DNA from: Ananas comosus
Taxonomy: Eukaryota; Streptophyta; Magnoliopsida; Poales; Bromeliaceae
DNA length: 64,000 bases
NCBI RefSeq assembly: GCF_001540865.1
Contig: NC_033625.1
Location: forward strand, 6,780,023 to 6,844,022
Direction: 5' to 3'
The translations under genes and the position numbers were made by a program. This document shows positions 52,384-63,988 of the stretch, in pieces. How positions within the stretch are numbered: position 1 is the stretch's first letter; the number at the start of each line of letters is the position of its first letter. Below the pieces are notes generated by a model. It was not told the DNA's origin. It saw only the letters and a program-made list of their open reading frames with translations, and ran no database searches.

Positions 52384-54767
52384 TCACCGGGCCTTCCTGC
52401 GAGTTTTGAACGAAAACCCACCGGGGGGCGACGGCGAGAACTCTACGGGCAAGTGCGGCAGCTCAGCCTCACCGGTGAGCATCTCAAGCACCTCCTTGAT
52501 TGAAGGCCGAGAAGAAGGGGTCCGCTGAATGCAGAGGAGGGCCACAGTGATACAGAGCAGTGCCTGCTCCCGATCGACATCTTTGAGCGAAGGATCTACG
52601 AGATCAAGAAGCCGCCCCAGGTGCGCCAGGTGGCGCGCCCACGAGACGAGGTTCGCCCGCTCAAACTCCGACATGGGCGACGAGGACGCTACCTGGAGCG
52701 GGCGGCGGCCTGAGACGATAACCAACAACAGAACACCGAAGCTATACATGTCGCATTTTTCGGAGATCACGCCGCTGCTATTGTACTCGGGGGCCACATA
52801 GCAGACGGTGCCGCGCATACTCGGCGTACTGCTCACAGTGCATCCGCTCTTTGGGATCTCACCGCTCGCCCAATCGCGGCTGCTCCGCCGACCGCCGATT
52901 GCAGCACTGTCCATCCACCAATCCATACTGTAAAGGCTACCGCTGCCGCCGCGGCTACTAGAACCGCTCTTCTTGCAGTGCTTCTTCCTCCTCCTCCTCT
53001 CCGAAGGGGAAAGGAATTCTTCATCTCCATCTTCATCTCTCGGCCACCATTGGTGATGATCGCCATTGGGGCGGCGCTTGTGCTTATTGGAGAGCTCGTC
53101 GCAGAACTCCTCCCGCCACCATTCTCGCTTCGGCCGGGGCTTGTCTTTTTTAACGGACTTGTCCTCGCCCAGGGACTCCCACCACTCCGGGCGGCGGTGG
53201 TGGTGCTTGCGGCGGTGATCAGGGCGGCCCCGGCCAGACGAGGGCTTTGGGAGGCAGTCGTCGGCCGCGGCACCGGAGGCCGACATCCATTCGCCCTTGG
53301 GCCGCTCCTTCTTGATCTCCGACCGGATCCACTCCATCACGTAGTCCTTCACGCCACCGGAGCCCGAATCAGGCCCTGCAGCAGAAGCGGCGGTGCCGCC
53401 ATTGTCCTGCCGCCACCACCAGTCCTTGCCGCCGCTCTTCTTGCGCTCTATGCCGCTCCTGCTGTCGACGCTGGTCCGATCGAACCCGGACGTCGAGGCC
53501 GCCTCCACAGGGGATGCCGTAGTGGCGTCCTCGTCCACCTCCGGCGACCTCGGCGGTGGCGCCGCGGCCGCCTCGAGGCCGGTGGCGGTGGCGGTGGTGG
53601 TGCTCTCCGCGGCCGTGTCGCCCGTGACGGATGCTTCGTCCTCGGCCCCCGAGGGCTCCTTCTTCCGATCCCTCTCCGCCGCCTCCCCCTCGGCCTCATC
53701 CGCAGCTGCGACCGGGGAGTCGCCGTCGTCCTCGTCCGCGGCGGCGGCGGCGGCGGCGGGGGGTTTGAGGCGGGCGAGGCCGAAGTCGGCGAGCCTCGCG
53801 GAGAGGCGCGCGTCGAGGAGGACGTTGCTGGGCTTCACGTCGCCGTGCACGACGGGGGGGTCGCAGACGGCGTGGAGGAAGTGGAGCGCGCGCGCGACGT
53901 CGAGCGCCACCGCGAGGCGCCGCCGCCACTCGGCCACGAGCTCCGGGCTCCGCCGCCCCAGCAGCGCGTCCTGGAGGCTCCCGTTCGGCATCAGCTCGTA
54001 CACCAGCATCATCCGCCGCCGCCGCCGCGCCGCCTCCTCCTCGTCCCCATCATCGTCGCCTCCTCGGCGGAGACGGAGGCGACGCCACCACGGGAGGAGG
54101 TCGCGGGAGGAGGAGACGGAGAAGGCGAAGGGGAGGAGGATGTAGGGGGACGGGGAGGGGAGGAGGTGGCAGGCGAGGGCGAGCTCGTTGTGGAACTCGC
54201 GCTCGCCCTGGAGCGATCCGGTGGCGTCCATGAGCTTCACGGCGACGGCGTCGCCGGACGGGAGGGCGCCGCGGAAGACGGGGCCGAAGCCGCCCTGCCC
54301 CAGCTTCAGCTCCGGCGCGAAGCCCCCGGTGGCGCGCCGGAGCGCCGCGTAAGAGAGGCGGCGGAGCGCCGCAGCGGTCGGCGTCGGCGGCGGCGGCTGC
54401 TGTGATGGGGACGGGGCCGTTGGGGCGGTGCCGCTGCGGGAGAGGCGGCGGTAGAGGAGGATCCCTAGGAAGAAGGCCGCGGCGAGGATGAAAAGCGCCG
54501 CTGCTCCGGCGGCGGCGGCGAACGCCGGAGCGGGGAGGGGCGGCGGAGGAGGAGAAGGAGGGGGAGATACGGCGGTGCTCGTGGGAGGAGATCGAGAGGC
54601 TGACGGGGAACTTCACGGCGGAGGTGGTGGGGGTGGGGGTGGGGGTGGCGGTGGCGGTGGCCTAAGAGAGTGGTGGACTCCGGCAGCGGTGCCGCCGCAT
54701 CGGCCGCCGCATCTGCCTCCGCCGCCGCCGCCGTCGCCGTGGGGGGCGGAGGTTGACGCGAGGGCAT
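52384..54767 (-). CDS. Receptor-like serine/threonine kinase, At4g25390 type, with a frame break
   Basis: Membrane-bound receptor-like kinase without a large extracellular domain. The ATG at 54767 gives MPSRQPPPP, the same first residues as At4g25390, but this frame does not run into the kinase. The kinase frame is open from below the TGA at 54615-54613 and encodes a membrane segment (AALFILAAAFFLGILLYRR, about 54448-54515), LSYAALRRATGGF, GQGGFGPVF, DAVAVKLMD, VVHGDVKPSNVLL (HGD, a non-RD kinase), DFGLARLK, APEY, DMYSFGVLLL, ending KTRRKAR. Between DFG and APE lie about 330 residues, against about 25-30 normally, rich in Trp/Lys/Arg/Glu (KDWWWRQD, DYVMEWIRSEIKKERP); such an insert is known in this small family. 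The break, between about 54613 and 54530, is a missing base or assembly error, or marks a pseudogene. G+C is very high. Confidence 0.85.
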
Positions 54768-54886
54768 GTCTAGCGTTTGATGGGACTGTAGAGGAGGAGA
54801 AAAAAATAAAAAAAAACCCAAAAAATGGCGATCAAATTCGAAAAGGCCGAAAAAAGATGGAGCGAAAAGGGTGTTGGCTTTTCATG

Positions 54887-54941
54887 AGAGAGAGAGAGAA
54901 GAGAGGAGAGAGAGATTGGCAATCGCAGAAGAGTGAACGGG

Positions 54942-54972
<31 letters not shown>

Positions 54973-55030
54973 AGCAGTGGAGAGAAATTTTTTATTTTTT
55001 AAAAAAAAAAGAGAGAGAAGGAGAGAGAGA
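54887..55030. repeat. Inverted (GA)n / (CT)n tracts upstream of the receptor-like kinase
   Basis: GA-rich DNA at 54887-54915, CT-rich at 54941-54972, and GA again at 55010-55029. The first two could form a hairpin in the leader of the kinase gene. Confidence 0.85.
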
Positions 55031-57357
55031 ATGTATGACAACCCCCTCAACTGTAGATCGTGTTGAAAATGGTTCCTTATCAATTTCTCTTTTTAACTTT
55101 ACACTCCACTTTTTTCTTTGAAAAAAAAAAAAAATTTTAATTTGGACATATCGTTAAATAATTCAATATCGTTAACTAACGCCGTTAATAGTTAAAAAAT
55201 TCACAATTTCATTAGCTAAAAGAATATTTTTCAATAGTCAAAAAAATTAATAACTTTACAAGGTTCTAGATAGAGAGTGAGATCATTATAAAATTAAAAT
55301 TTGAAGGGAAAGAATAAAAGAGAGAAATATGGTTCAAAGGTCCATTTCCAAATTCCCTGCAGGTGAGGGGTTCTTTTATTTTAACCAAAGAAAAATTATG
55401 AAATAATTAGTCAATTCGGAAAAAAAAAAAAAAACTGTTTTACGTAGTTGTATGGAGATTAAGAGAGAGATGTGAAGGTGAAGTGTAACAATCAGGGAGA
55501 AGGATTTGTTCACTAATTAAGAGTGGCTTTATTATGCCTAATTAATCCCCTCCCCAACGTTCCATTTTTTGATTTGCTTGTTATTAATCCTATTCTTTCC
55601 TTCTAAATTTAAATTTTAACTAAAATTTAATTTGGAGTTTTTTTAAAAAATTATCGGCATCATTCAAAGCAAAAAAACATAGAACATATAATATAAATTA
55701 TTTAGATGACTTCGTAAGTAAATAATCTTATGTTAACTCGTTGTTTAAGTTTAGATTACCGAGAAAGATGCTCTAAAAATTAGTGTAAATCACAAAAAAT
55801 TAATGCAACTCTCTGCTTACCCGTATGCTTTGCATATTTTAATTGAATAGTCACTGTAATTTACAATAAAAAAATGTTTTAATAGATAGGTCAAATAGTA
55901 ACTATAAAAAATAATATGCATATAACATATATATGATAAAAACCTAAGATATGAGTAAACTATTTTTTTTTTATAATTTTTTAAGTCAGCAAAAAAAAAT
56001 TTCTTTTTCAAATTTTTAAGGATTTACTCTTTTGAGAGGTGAAAAAGTAAACTTTATACTTTCCCTTAATCGTTGGAATCACATGACTACAAGAGTCCAC
56101 GTGAAATTTAATGCGAGGTCATGTGACACCCACCAAAACCCAAAAATTGGGTCTATCAAACAAGTCTGTGCGATGTTTCCACCAAATCCAAATCACAAAT
56201 TCATTTTACTACTATATAATATATACTTGTGTCGTCGCACAAATTTTAAATTAAATATTTTAACATAGTGTTTAAAATCCTAAATAAATATTAAATTCTA
56301 AACTAAATAGTGGTCAAAATAGTCCTTGTTGTTGTGTGGTGAGTGGTGACTTCTAAAGGAAACAATTAATTTTAGCTGGTGAGAATGCATGGTGAGCCCC
56401 TCAACTTTCTCGGTTCTGAAACAGAATCTTCTCCTTTTAAGTTTTGATTTTTTTTATTTATTTTTTTTTTATTTTCTTTGCAACTGAATGATTTTAGGCA
56501 ATGGAATTGAGAGTTTTATGGAAGTTGTTGATGGTTTTATCAAAGTTAGCACTTCAATCCCTTTTTAGATTGCCCTATAAACAGGAATTGATTAAAAAGT
56601 TTTGTATATTTTGGCTGTGAAGATTCTCCTAGTTTTATCAAAAAATTACACCTAGAAAGTATGGTTAACTTGTAAGATAACAACCAGATAAGATACACTA
56701 AAAAGATATGTTACGGTTGGGAACTCGGATAATAAAGATTTCAAATATTTTTTTTTTTTTTGAAAATAAAGTTCTCTTATCTCATTTATTCTAATTAAAT
56801 TATGCAAATGTCAAGTCAAACGAGATTGAATAGTAGTTATAATTCAATTTGAAATATTAATTGATGAATGTGAGAGCTTAATTTGGCTACTGAGAGAAAG
56901 TAAGTGTGCATGCAAGGAAGAAGAATTTCTACTATAAAACAATCACACTACATCATCTATTAGGCTTAGTTTAGTATCAAGGTCTATTTGACGCTATTAG
57001 TTAAAATGAAGTTGAGATAAAAATGTATAGGGATATATTCTGCGTTCTTCGGTAGGATCGCAGAAAATATATCGTAACCAATTCATCTTGAACGCAAATA
57101 TTATGTATAGAACAAAATAGAATATTTCCTTATCGTACTTTTTCACCGCAATGCAATCTTTTCTCAATTCAAAACGAAATCTTAATAATCAATCATATCT
57201 CCCTTTAAATAAAAAAGTATAATAATAATCTTTTTCTAATTAATCATAATGGGTTTGATAAACTCAAAAGAAATTAATTTGACTGATTGGTGATGTTATA
57301 TCAAAAACATAACTGATATGTTTTTAAAATATTTCTTCTTCTTTTTTTTATGAGGCA
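55031..57357. other. AT-rich intergenic DNA, no gene seen
   Basis: Many A and T homopolymers; no open frame with a recognisable product and no bounded repeat found. Confidence 0.5.
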
Positions 57358-57365
57358 GAGAGATG

Positions 57366-57707
57366 TAGGGATGCAAACGGGGCGGATCCGGGGGCGGGAG
57401 AGTTCCCCCACCTCCCACTCCATTTTTTATCGGGGCAGGGCGGATTCGGGGCGGATTACTTTTCATTTTATTTTTAGCTCCCACTTACCGCTCCATTCGG
57501 GGCGGATCGGGGCGGGAGCCGGATTTTTGACGGATCAGGGCGGATTGAAGGAAGAAAATAGTCTCCCACCTCCCGCTCCATTTACTTGGCGGATCGGGGC
57601 GAATTCGGGACGGGTTATATTTTTTTATATTTTTTGTTCCCACTTACCACCCTATTCAGGACGGATCGGGGCGTAGCTCCACCAACCCGGATCCATTTGC
57701 ATCCCTA
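57366..57707. mobile_element. hAT-type MITE (342 bp) with an 8-bp target-site duplication
   Basis: The left end TAGGGATGCAAACGGGGCGG is mirrored by ATCCATTTGCATCCCTA at the right. GAGAGATG flanks it at 57358-57365 and 57708-57715. The interior is almost wholly degenerate GGGGCGGAT / CTCCCACTTACC repeats, the subterminal-array layout also seen in the element at 16644 but with a different motif. No coding capacity. Confidence 0.88.
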
Positions 57708-57715
57708 GAGAGATG

Positions 57716-58426
57716 GGGAGACATAAGCACGTGAGAGTAAGTCCTCAACATCTGCTGATCATGTATACGTGACCTCTCCTGCAGTCCTGCAATATATATA
57801 TATAAATAAATATATATATATTCTGCGACCTTTTATCTCTCCTTTTGTCTATGCATTTGTCACTTTGTGAAGCTTGGGGGATCGAGCCCCAGTTGCGACT
57901 TTGCGAAAGTAATGGAAAAGACAAATAGTGGTAAAATAAAAAATAAAATAAAAAGAAAGGGAACTCCGTATACCGTTTCAACTCTTCCACTTTTCATTAC
58001 AAGACCATAGAAAAAGCAGGTCAACTTACGTGTAAGGGAATCCCCTTAAATATTATTGACCATTTTGATATAATATTTCTCTCAATTTTTGTCTTTTCTC
58101 TTTTTTTCTTATTCCTGTCGAACACCGCCTTTATTTTCGCTTGGGTTGATTTTAGTTTTTTGGGAGCTTTTTGGCTGATCAAATCGTCGATATATTCTTA
58201 TTTATGAATGCAGGTGGAAAATTTAGCTACCATGGGAGAAGAGTTGAAACGGTGGAGCGAAAAGTAGAATCTAAAAAATATATATAGCTTCTACATTAAA
58301 AATCTAGAAACTCATTTCTTTCACTTTTAACAAACTCTAATTTTTTTTTTTAGTTTCACGTGTAAAATTTTGAAGAATGTGATGCAAACGAAGTCCACAC
58401 GAAATTCCAAATTTCAAGAATGACAC

Positions 58427-58427
<1 letters not shown>
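57716..58427. other. Intergenic stretch, no gene seen
   Basis: AT-rich, with a short (TA)n near 57791-57821. Confidence 0.45.
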
Positions 58428-58457
<30 letters not shown>

Positions 58458-58686
58458 GGAGAGCCCAGATATTATACTGTTGATGGTACTAAGCTTTTGA
58501 TATTATTAAATTTTTTACTGTTAAATTTATTCTTTGATCATTTTCATTTGTTAGATTATACTATTCAACTAATAATCCATTCAATCATAAAAAATTATTA
58601 TCATCCTAACCGTATATTCTTTCATCGATCCGATAGTTGAAAATTCGATAGTACCAAACATTTCATAATATTGATAGTATAGTAGC

Positions 58687-58700
<14 letters not shown>
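58428..58700. mobile_element. TA-flanked MITE-like element
   Basis: (TA)n(GA)n precedes GCCCAGATATTATACTGTTG and (TA)n follows ATTGATAGTATAGTAGCATA, which pairs imperfectly with the left end. The internal stretch GTTAGATTATACTATTCAAC is the reverse complement of a stretch in the 61152 element (GTTGAATAGTATAATCTAAC), so the two are related copies in opposite orientation. Confidence 0.6.
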
Positions 58701-58726
<26 letters not shown>

Positions 58727-58934
58727 TTAGTTGAGCTAAAATACTCTCGAAAGCACTAAAAGAGTGTTGCTTTTGAATTTTTAGTCATTAGATGGAGAGA
58801 TGTAGGATTGGGATGATGATGGTAGGTGGAATAGTATTTGATCTAAGAACTATTAGTACTGAAGGAGTAGATGCACAGGTTCGAAATCTAGAAACATTAA
58901 GAGATTGATTCTTTTAAAAATATTCTAACTCAAA

Positions 58935-58990
<56 letters not shown>
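58701..58990. mobile_element. Second TA/GA-flanked MITE-like element, abutting the first
   Basis: (TA)n(GA)n at the left and (CT)n(TA)n at the right form an inverted microsatellite frame. Near the left end GAAAGCACTAAAAGAGTGTT and GCTTTTG form an imperfect hairpin. The middle is poorly conserved; only one arm is clear. Confidence 0.4.
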
Positions 58991-58994
<4 letters not shown>

Positions 58995-59493
58995 TGAAGG
59001 AGAATGTGATTGTGACTATTGCTGTCTAGAACAGTAAATAGGAAGTTCTTTCTCCTCTGAGAACAATGTGACCCGACATTAAATACGCTATTCAACTGTA
59101 TAAAATCTGACTACGGGCATCTTCCTCAACAGGGCAAAAAGAAAACAGAAAAAAAGAAAAGAAAAGAAAATGTGAATGTTATGGGCTCCCAGTTCTCCCC
59201 CGAGAAATTAATAAAGGTTGGGTTTGGAATTATACCTCTCTCCGTGGCCAAATATGGGTTTAATAATAGGGAGGGGGTGGTGGTTGTCCCCAACGGTCGG
59301 TTCAATTATTGCACCGCGACAAAAAATGCACCTCTGTAATCCCCACACTGCCTAGTGCGTACTGCGTACTGCTACATCTATCTATTTGTTAGTAGATAGC
59401 TATAGAGAGCTTTTTTTTTTTTTCTTTTTTTTTTTCTCATAATATGTGTGCCAGACGAATTGTTGTATGGACGTACCAACCACCTATGTTCAA
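58991..59493. other. Intergenic stretch, no gene seen
   Basis: Contains a small G+C-richer patch at 59205-59340 with CCAACGGTCGG and poly-T runs at about 59411-59437. No gene seen. Confidence 0.4.
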
Positions 59494-59496
59494 ACA

Positions 59497-59521
59497 TATA
59501 TATATATATATATATATANAA

Positions 59522-59591
<70 letters not shown>
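59497..59591. repeat. (TA)n microsatellite with a single N
   Basis: About 95 bp of TA interrupted by 'NAAAGAGA' at 59519. Confidence 0.95.
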
Positions 59592-59593
<2 letters not shown>

Positions 59594-60336
59594 AGTACTA
59601 CTGCTCGCTCAATTTGAAATACTTAGGCACCTGATTTTTACTATCTGAAAAGGAATATGCTTCGGAATTCCCCAGTTAAAGATCGAAAATGTTATCTCAA
59701 TCACAGGCTACTTCATTTAGGTCGTTGATTCCCTATTTGTTTCATTTAATGTGCACGTTAAATAAAATTTTGAATTTCTTTTTCTTACTGGAAGTCTATT
59801 ACTATTCTAAATTCAAAATTCCCCTCTTAAGCTTACTATCCTAAACTTCTTGAATTTCTTTCTAAGCCTAATTAGCCCACTCAGGCTTACTCAGAAGCAC
59901 TATATCATAAAGCTACACAATAAAAAGACTAATAGCTTTCTCATTAAGAATCTCTACTTGTCAAAAGCTCTTTTCAACATTTCAGTAAAAATTTCAAGTT
60001 TTAAGTAATTCATTTTTACTTTCTGCCACAATAAAGCTCCTGATGTTCTTCTTCTTCTTCTTCTTTTTGGCTTTTCCTAACCAAATTACTTTACTCCTAA
60101 TAAAAAAAAAAGAAAAGAGGGTACGCCACACTTTAACACACATATCGGATACAGTACGCTGTACGCGTCCCCATCCATAACATCACCATCCATAAAGTTT
60201 TACACAAACCAGACCAAGCAAAAGTTTTAGGATTGGTCAAGGTTTGCTGACCCAACTGACCCACCCTTGACCTGTTGTCCTTGACACAGTCAAAATTCCT
60301 TACACTAAAAAGAAGGGCTCATGTGCTCATTAAGAC

Positions 60337-60370
<34 letters not shown>

Positions 60371-60869
60371 CTCACTGGATTGGAAAGAGTCGATTCCAGA
60401 CACATTGACCTTAAAACCTACAATTCTTATGATCATAAAAACCACCCAAAAAAAAGAAACTAAAAATAAAAGATACCATCATTCACTCGCTTACAAAACT
60501 CGTGCCGACTTGAAACAATCATAGATCTTATAAACTAATTTACACTTCTATGCAAGATATGTTTAGCCAAAAAAAAGACAAAAAAGACGTACACGATTCC
60601 TCTACAAAAGCAGTAGGATTGACAGATGCTGAGGCAGCTAAATACATTTCATGGTGAAAGCTCATAACTAAGTTCAAATTCTCATTCATCTGCTTCGGAA
60701 TGCAAAACCTCGATACTAGAATTGACGTTTATGGAACATATTAGGGTTTTCTTCTTTCTTTCTTTTTTTTTTTCCTTTTTCTTCTGAAGAGTTCTTGGTA
60801 GAATGGAAAAGAGACCTACCCTGAGAGAAGTTGCATCCGCATGAGAATCATAAGCAGCAACTGAAGTTC
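59592..60869. other. Intergenic stretch downstream of TFIIF beta
   Basis: AT-rich with a (GA)n run at about 60341-60369. The part next to 60869 should be the TFIIF-beta 3' UTR. No other gene seen. Confidence 0.45.
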
Positions 60870-61389
60870 TCAAGCAGTATCTGCTTCCTCAGTGGACTTC
60901 TTGTATTCAGGCTTAAGCTCATGGGTCCCCTGATTTGGCCCTCTCTTGTTGTACACGCATAAATCATTCAAAATCTCCTTTAAGAATTGCTGCACATGGA
61001 GTCAAATGGTTTTATAAGTCAGCAAAAATATTTGAGAAGAAAGTCCATTGGCAATTTAGCACTTCCCACTAATCAGCAGCATGCTTATTACAAGCAAGAA
61101 ATGATAACAACGTCAAACTCTCAGAGCAAATAAAAGCCGACTATATATATATAGAGAGAGAACTAGGCTGGAATACTATCAATAGCACCAAACTATTAGT
61201 GCTATTAATTTTTTAGCTCTTGGATTGAAAAATGTGCGGTTAGAATGATGTGGGCCCCTTAGGGTTGAGTGAGTAGTTAGTTGAATAGTATAATCTAACG
61301 GGCAAAAATAATCAAAGGGTTAAATCTAACAATAGAAAACTCGATAGCACCAAACCCTTGGTACTATCGATAGTATCCTAGCCGGACTC

Positions 61390-61421
<32 letters not shown>

Positions 61422-63988
61422 CTCAGGGTTTGTAGTCTCACTTTTAACATGCAGCACAATTAAAACCGAAGTCAACAACAAACTTTTAGCAAGATGATTC
61501 TTTTCTTACACAAAAGTAATGGAAAAAAGGAACAACAACAATGCATTTTCATTTGAAAAACTTGTTATCAATATCTAGACATGCATTACTGTGCAACAGC
61601 TTCACCACTATCTTTAAATGGAATTGCTAATAGGAGATTTATATCTAGCATCAGAAGATTACATAGAAAGTCATATATCTTCAGGTGAAGTATATCTAAT
61701 GTTAGAGTATTGATTGAATAACAAACCTCAGGTTGATCAGTTTCTTGCACCAGCTGCTTCAAAGCCCAGTTCGGTTGCCTTTCAAAGAGCTTAAATATTA
61801 TATTCTCCAGTTCACGTCGGTCCCTACGTGTTCTCTTAACATCTGATGCTTTTGTTGGTGTTAATTTCTTCTTGTCCTGATACAATACACAACCGGGGAA
61901 GAAAAAAAAAAATCAGCCCATTATAACCTTTCATGCAATCAAAAATAATATTTGAAAACATAACTGGTTTTACCTTTGAACCAGATGGAACCAGGCCAAC
62001 CATACCAGGCATTGGCCTCATAAGCACTCCACGATCGTTGTCAATAACCTTGAACAAACAGTGTTACCATAAGTGGCTGGCCACAAAAAAGAAATACCAA
62101 AGAAGACATTTAAAAAGAAAATGATAAACGTATATGTACCTGAACTTGTCTCGTTTTGATCATGGATTTGTTAGTCCTTTCACGGCATAATTTACCATAT
62201 TCCCGCAAATTTTCACTATGAGGCTCCATGTCAAACTTGTGCTCCACCTTTCCTTCCAGTGAAAATTTCCCTACAATTAAAAGGCTTTATTTATACCAAA
62301 GTGATTATATAATAAAGGAATCCAGTAGAGTAATCAGATAAAGAGAAATTTCAACAAGCAAAAAGAAAAGTAAGCAAAAATTAGCCATCATTCACTACAA
62401 GTAATGATGGATTTGTACCTTGATTAGATTCTGAGATAACAGACATTGGAACAAAGTCTTTGAACATGTTAAGAGAGTAACTCCTAGGTGTATTGCCAGA
62501 GTCAGTTTGAGCCATCTCCATCTTAAACTGTAGAATCACAAAGGCTAACAAGGCATAAATAGGCCAAGCCAAGTGAACAAGCGCTGGAAGTCCCATCAAT
62601 CTTATAAAATGCAACAAAAATAACAATCTTAAGCATAAACAGATAACAGATTCTACTGATACCAACAAACTATGATGTCTCAAATGTAGCATTAAGTTAA
62701 TGCTGTAGTTGCAGTAATCTAGGGGTTTCAAGATTCAACGAAATGCAGCACACACGGTGAGGGGGTTCATAAGGTTTGAGAACATATACCACATGATTCA
62801 CAGAACTGAAGCTTTTTTCTTTTACAAATTGCAAATGAGTATCACGTGTATAGGTTTCAAATCCGCTGAGAATTCGAAACGTACCAAAGGGCATGGCAAG
62901 CAGCATAAAAAATTTTATAAAAGAAATTCAGCATACAATAAGACAATACAAAGGAAAGTTCATAACACCAACTATTCATTTCGACTCTGTTTGACACTAA
63001 AGATTGTGGTGGATAGGATAAGACGAGAGCGAAGTTGGGGAAAATAACGAATTTAGCACCTTGGAGGCATTTGGCATCTCGAGAGAACAGGATCAGTATA
63101 TGGAGTCAAATCAAATTAATGGCGGGATGGAATTATCGAATGCCAGCCAACCAACCGAGAGGTTGGGCTCAAACAGATTGGATTCAACAGAGATTGGTCA
63201 TCTTAATATCTTATCAAAGTTCAACTCGAACAAAACCAATCTACTATTAAACAAACACCAAGCTATTCAAACAAAAACTCTGGCAAGAGCCCTCAAAAAC
63301 CCCAAACATTGCGCAAAATGAGAAAACCAAACAGAAATTCTTGGAAACTTCATGAATTCCCCGTATTTCGAGAATCGAACCACCCAACACAGAGTCGATT
63401 ACCAACCCTAACAAAGATCTCCAAAAACCCTAAAATTGCCTAAAGAAACTCTAATTACTAATTAGATGTGCACAATCCCCACACAAATTCAATCAAAATA
63501 AAACGCTCCGCTAAATTCGGGCAGCATACGCTCAAAATTACCCCAAAACGAAAGCCCTAACAGAAATTCTCTAATCGGGGATCGAGCCACCCATCACCTC
63601 ATCGATTACCGACCCTAAAACCATGCCTCAAACCCGAATCCTTACAAACTAAGCCAAAGATCGCAACTCGAGAGAAGATCCATGCCAACAATCGGATCAA
63701 TCGTAGAAACAACAAGGGGGGCGAGAAGGGAGATTGGAATTTTACCTGGAGAGAGGAGGGATCGTCGGGGTGGAGGGGGTCGAGGGAGAGGACGACCTTG
63801 GCGACGACGGGGTGGTGGGCGGAGGCGGAGGCGGAGGCGGCGGCCCCATCGGCACCTGATGAGGCGGCGGCGGCGGCTGCCGCCGATTGCCAGGATCGTG
63901 TGACCACCGGGGGGCACTTCATGAGCCACACAGACCGATCCGCCCTCGCCGTCTCCAGCACGTGGCGCCCTTCCTCCGCCATCGACAT
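60870..63988 (-). CDS. Transcription initiation factor IIF subunit beta (RAP30-like)
   Basis: Small subunit of TFIIF, which escorts RNA polymerase II to the promoter and helps initiation in the nucleus. Exons in coding order: 63988-63746, 62527-62419, 62270-62140, 62048-61974, 61876-61727, 60989-60870; all GT-AG with consistent phases, 275 aa, as in other plant TFIIF-beta proteins. Two ATGs (63988 and 63982, MSMAEEG) could start it. The N-terminal dimerisation domain includes LETARADRSVWLMKCP and VVAKVVLSLDP after a poly-Ala stretch; KVEHKFDMEPHSENLREYG, TNKSMIKTRQVQVIDNDRG and MRPMPGMVGLVPSGSK follow; the C-terminal winged helix contains KRTRRDRRELENIIFKLFER, QPNWALKQLVQETDQPEQFL and LNDLCVYNKRGPNQGTHELK. 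Intron 5 carries a foldback MITE and intron 1 a diverged duplication. The promoter lies off the right edge. Confidence 0.95.
61152..61390. mobile_element. Foldback MITE in TFIIF-beta intron 5 (TA-flanked family)
   Basis: The left end AGGCTGGAATACTATCAATA is mirrored at the right by TATCGATAGTATCCTAGCCG. Each arm holds its own hairpin: AATAGCAC pairs with GTGCTATT on the left, CGATAGCACCAA with TTGGTACTATCG on the right. (TA)n lies on both sides. Related to the element at 58428 in opposite orientation. Confidence 0.75.
63330..63625. repeat. Diverged ~207-bp duplication in TFIIF-beta intron 1
   Basis: TCGAACCACCCAACAC ... GTCGATTACCAACCCTAA (from 63375) recurs as TCGAGCCACCCATCAC ... ATCGATTACCGACCCTAA (from 63582), preceded in both by CAGAAATTCT. 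Confidence 0.65.

Noticed and set aside
52978..54405. 475-codon plus-strand open frame opposite the receptor-like kinase
   Set aside because: Composition artefact of high G+C at third positions; the complementary frame has the full set of kinase motifs.
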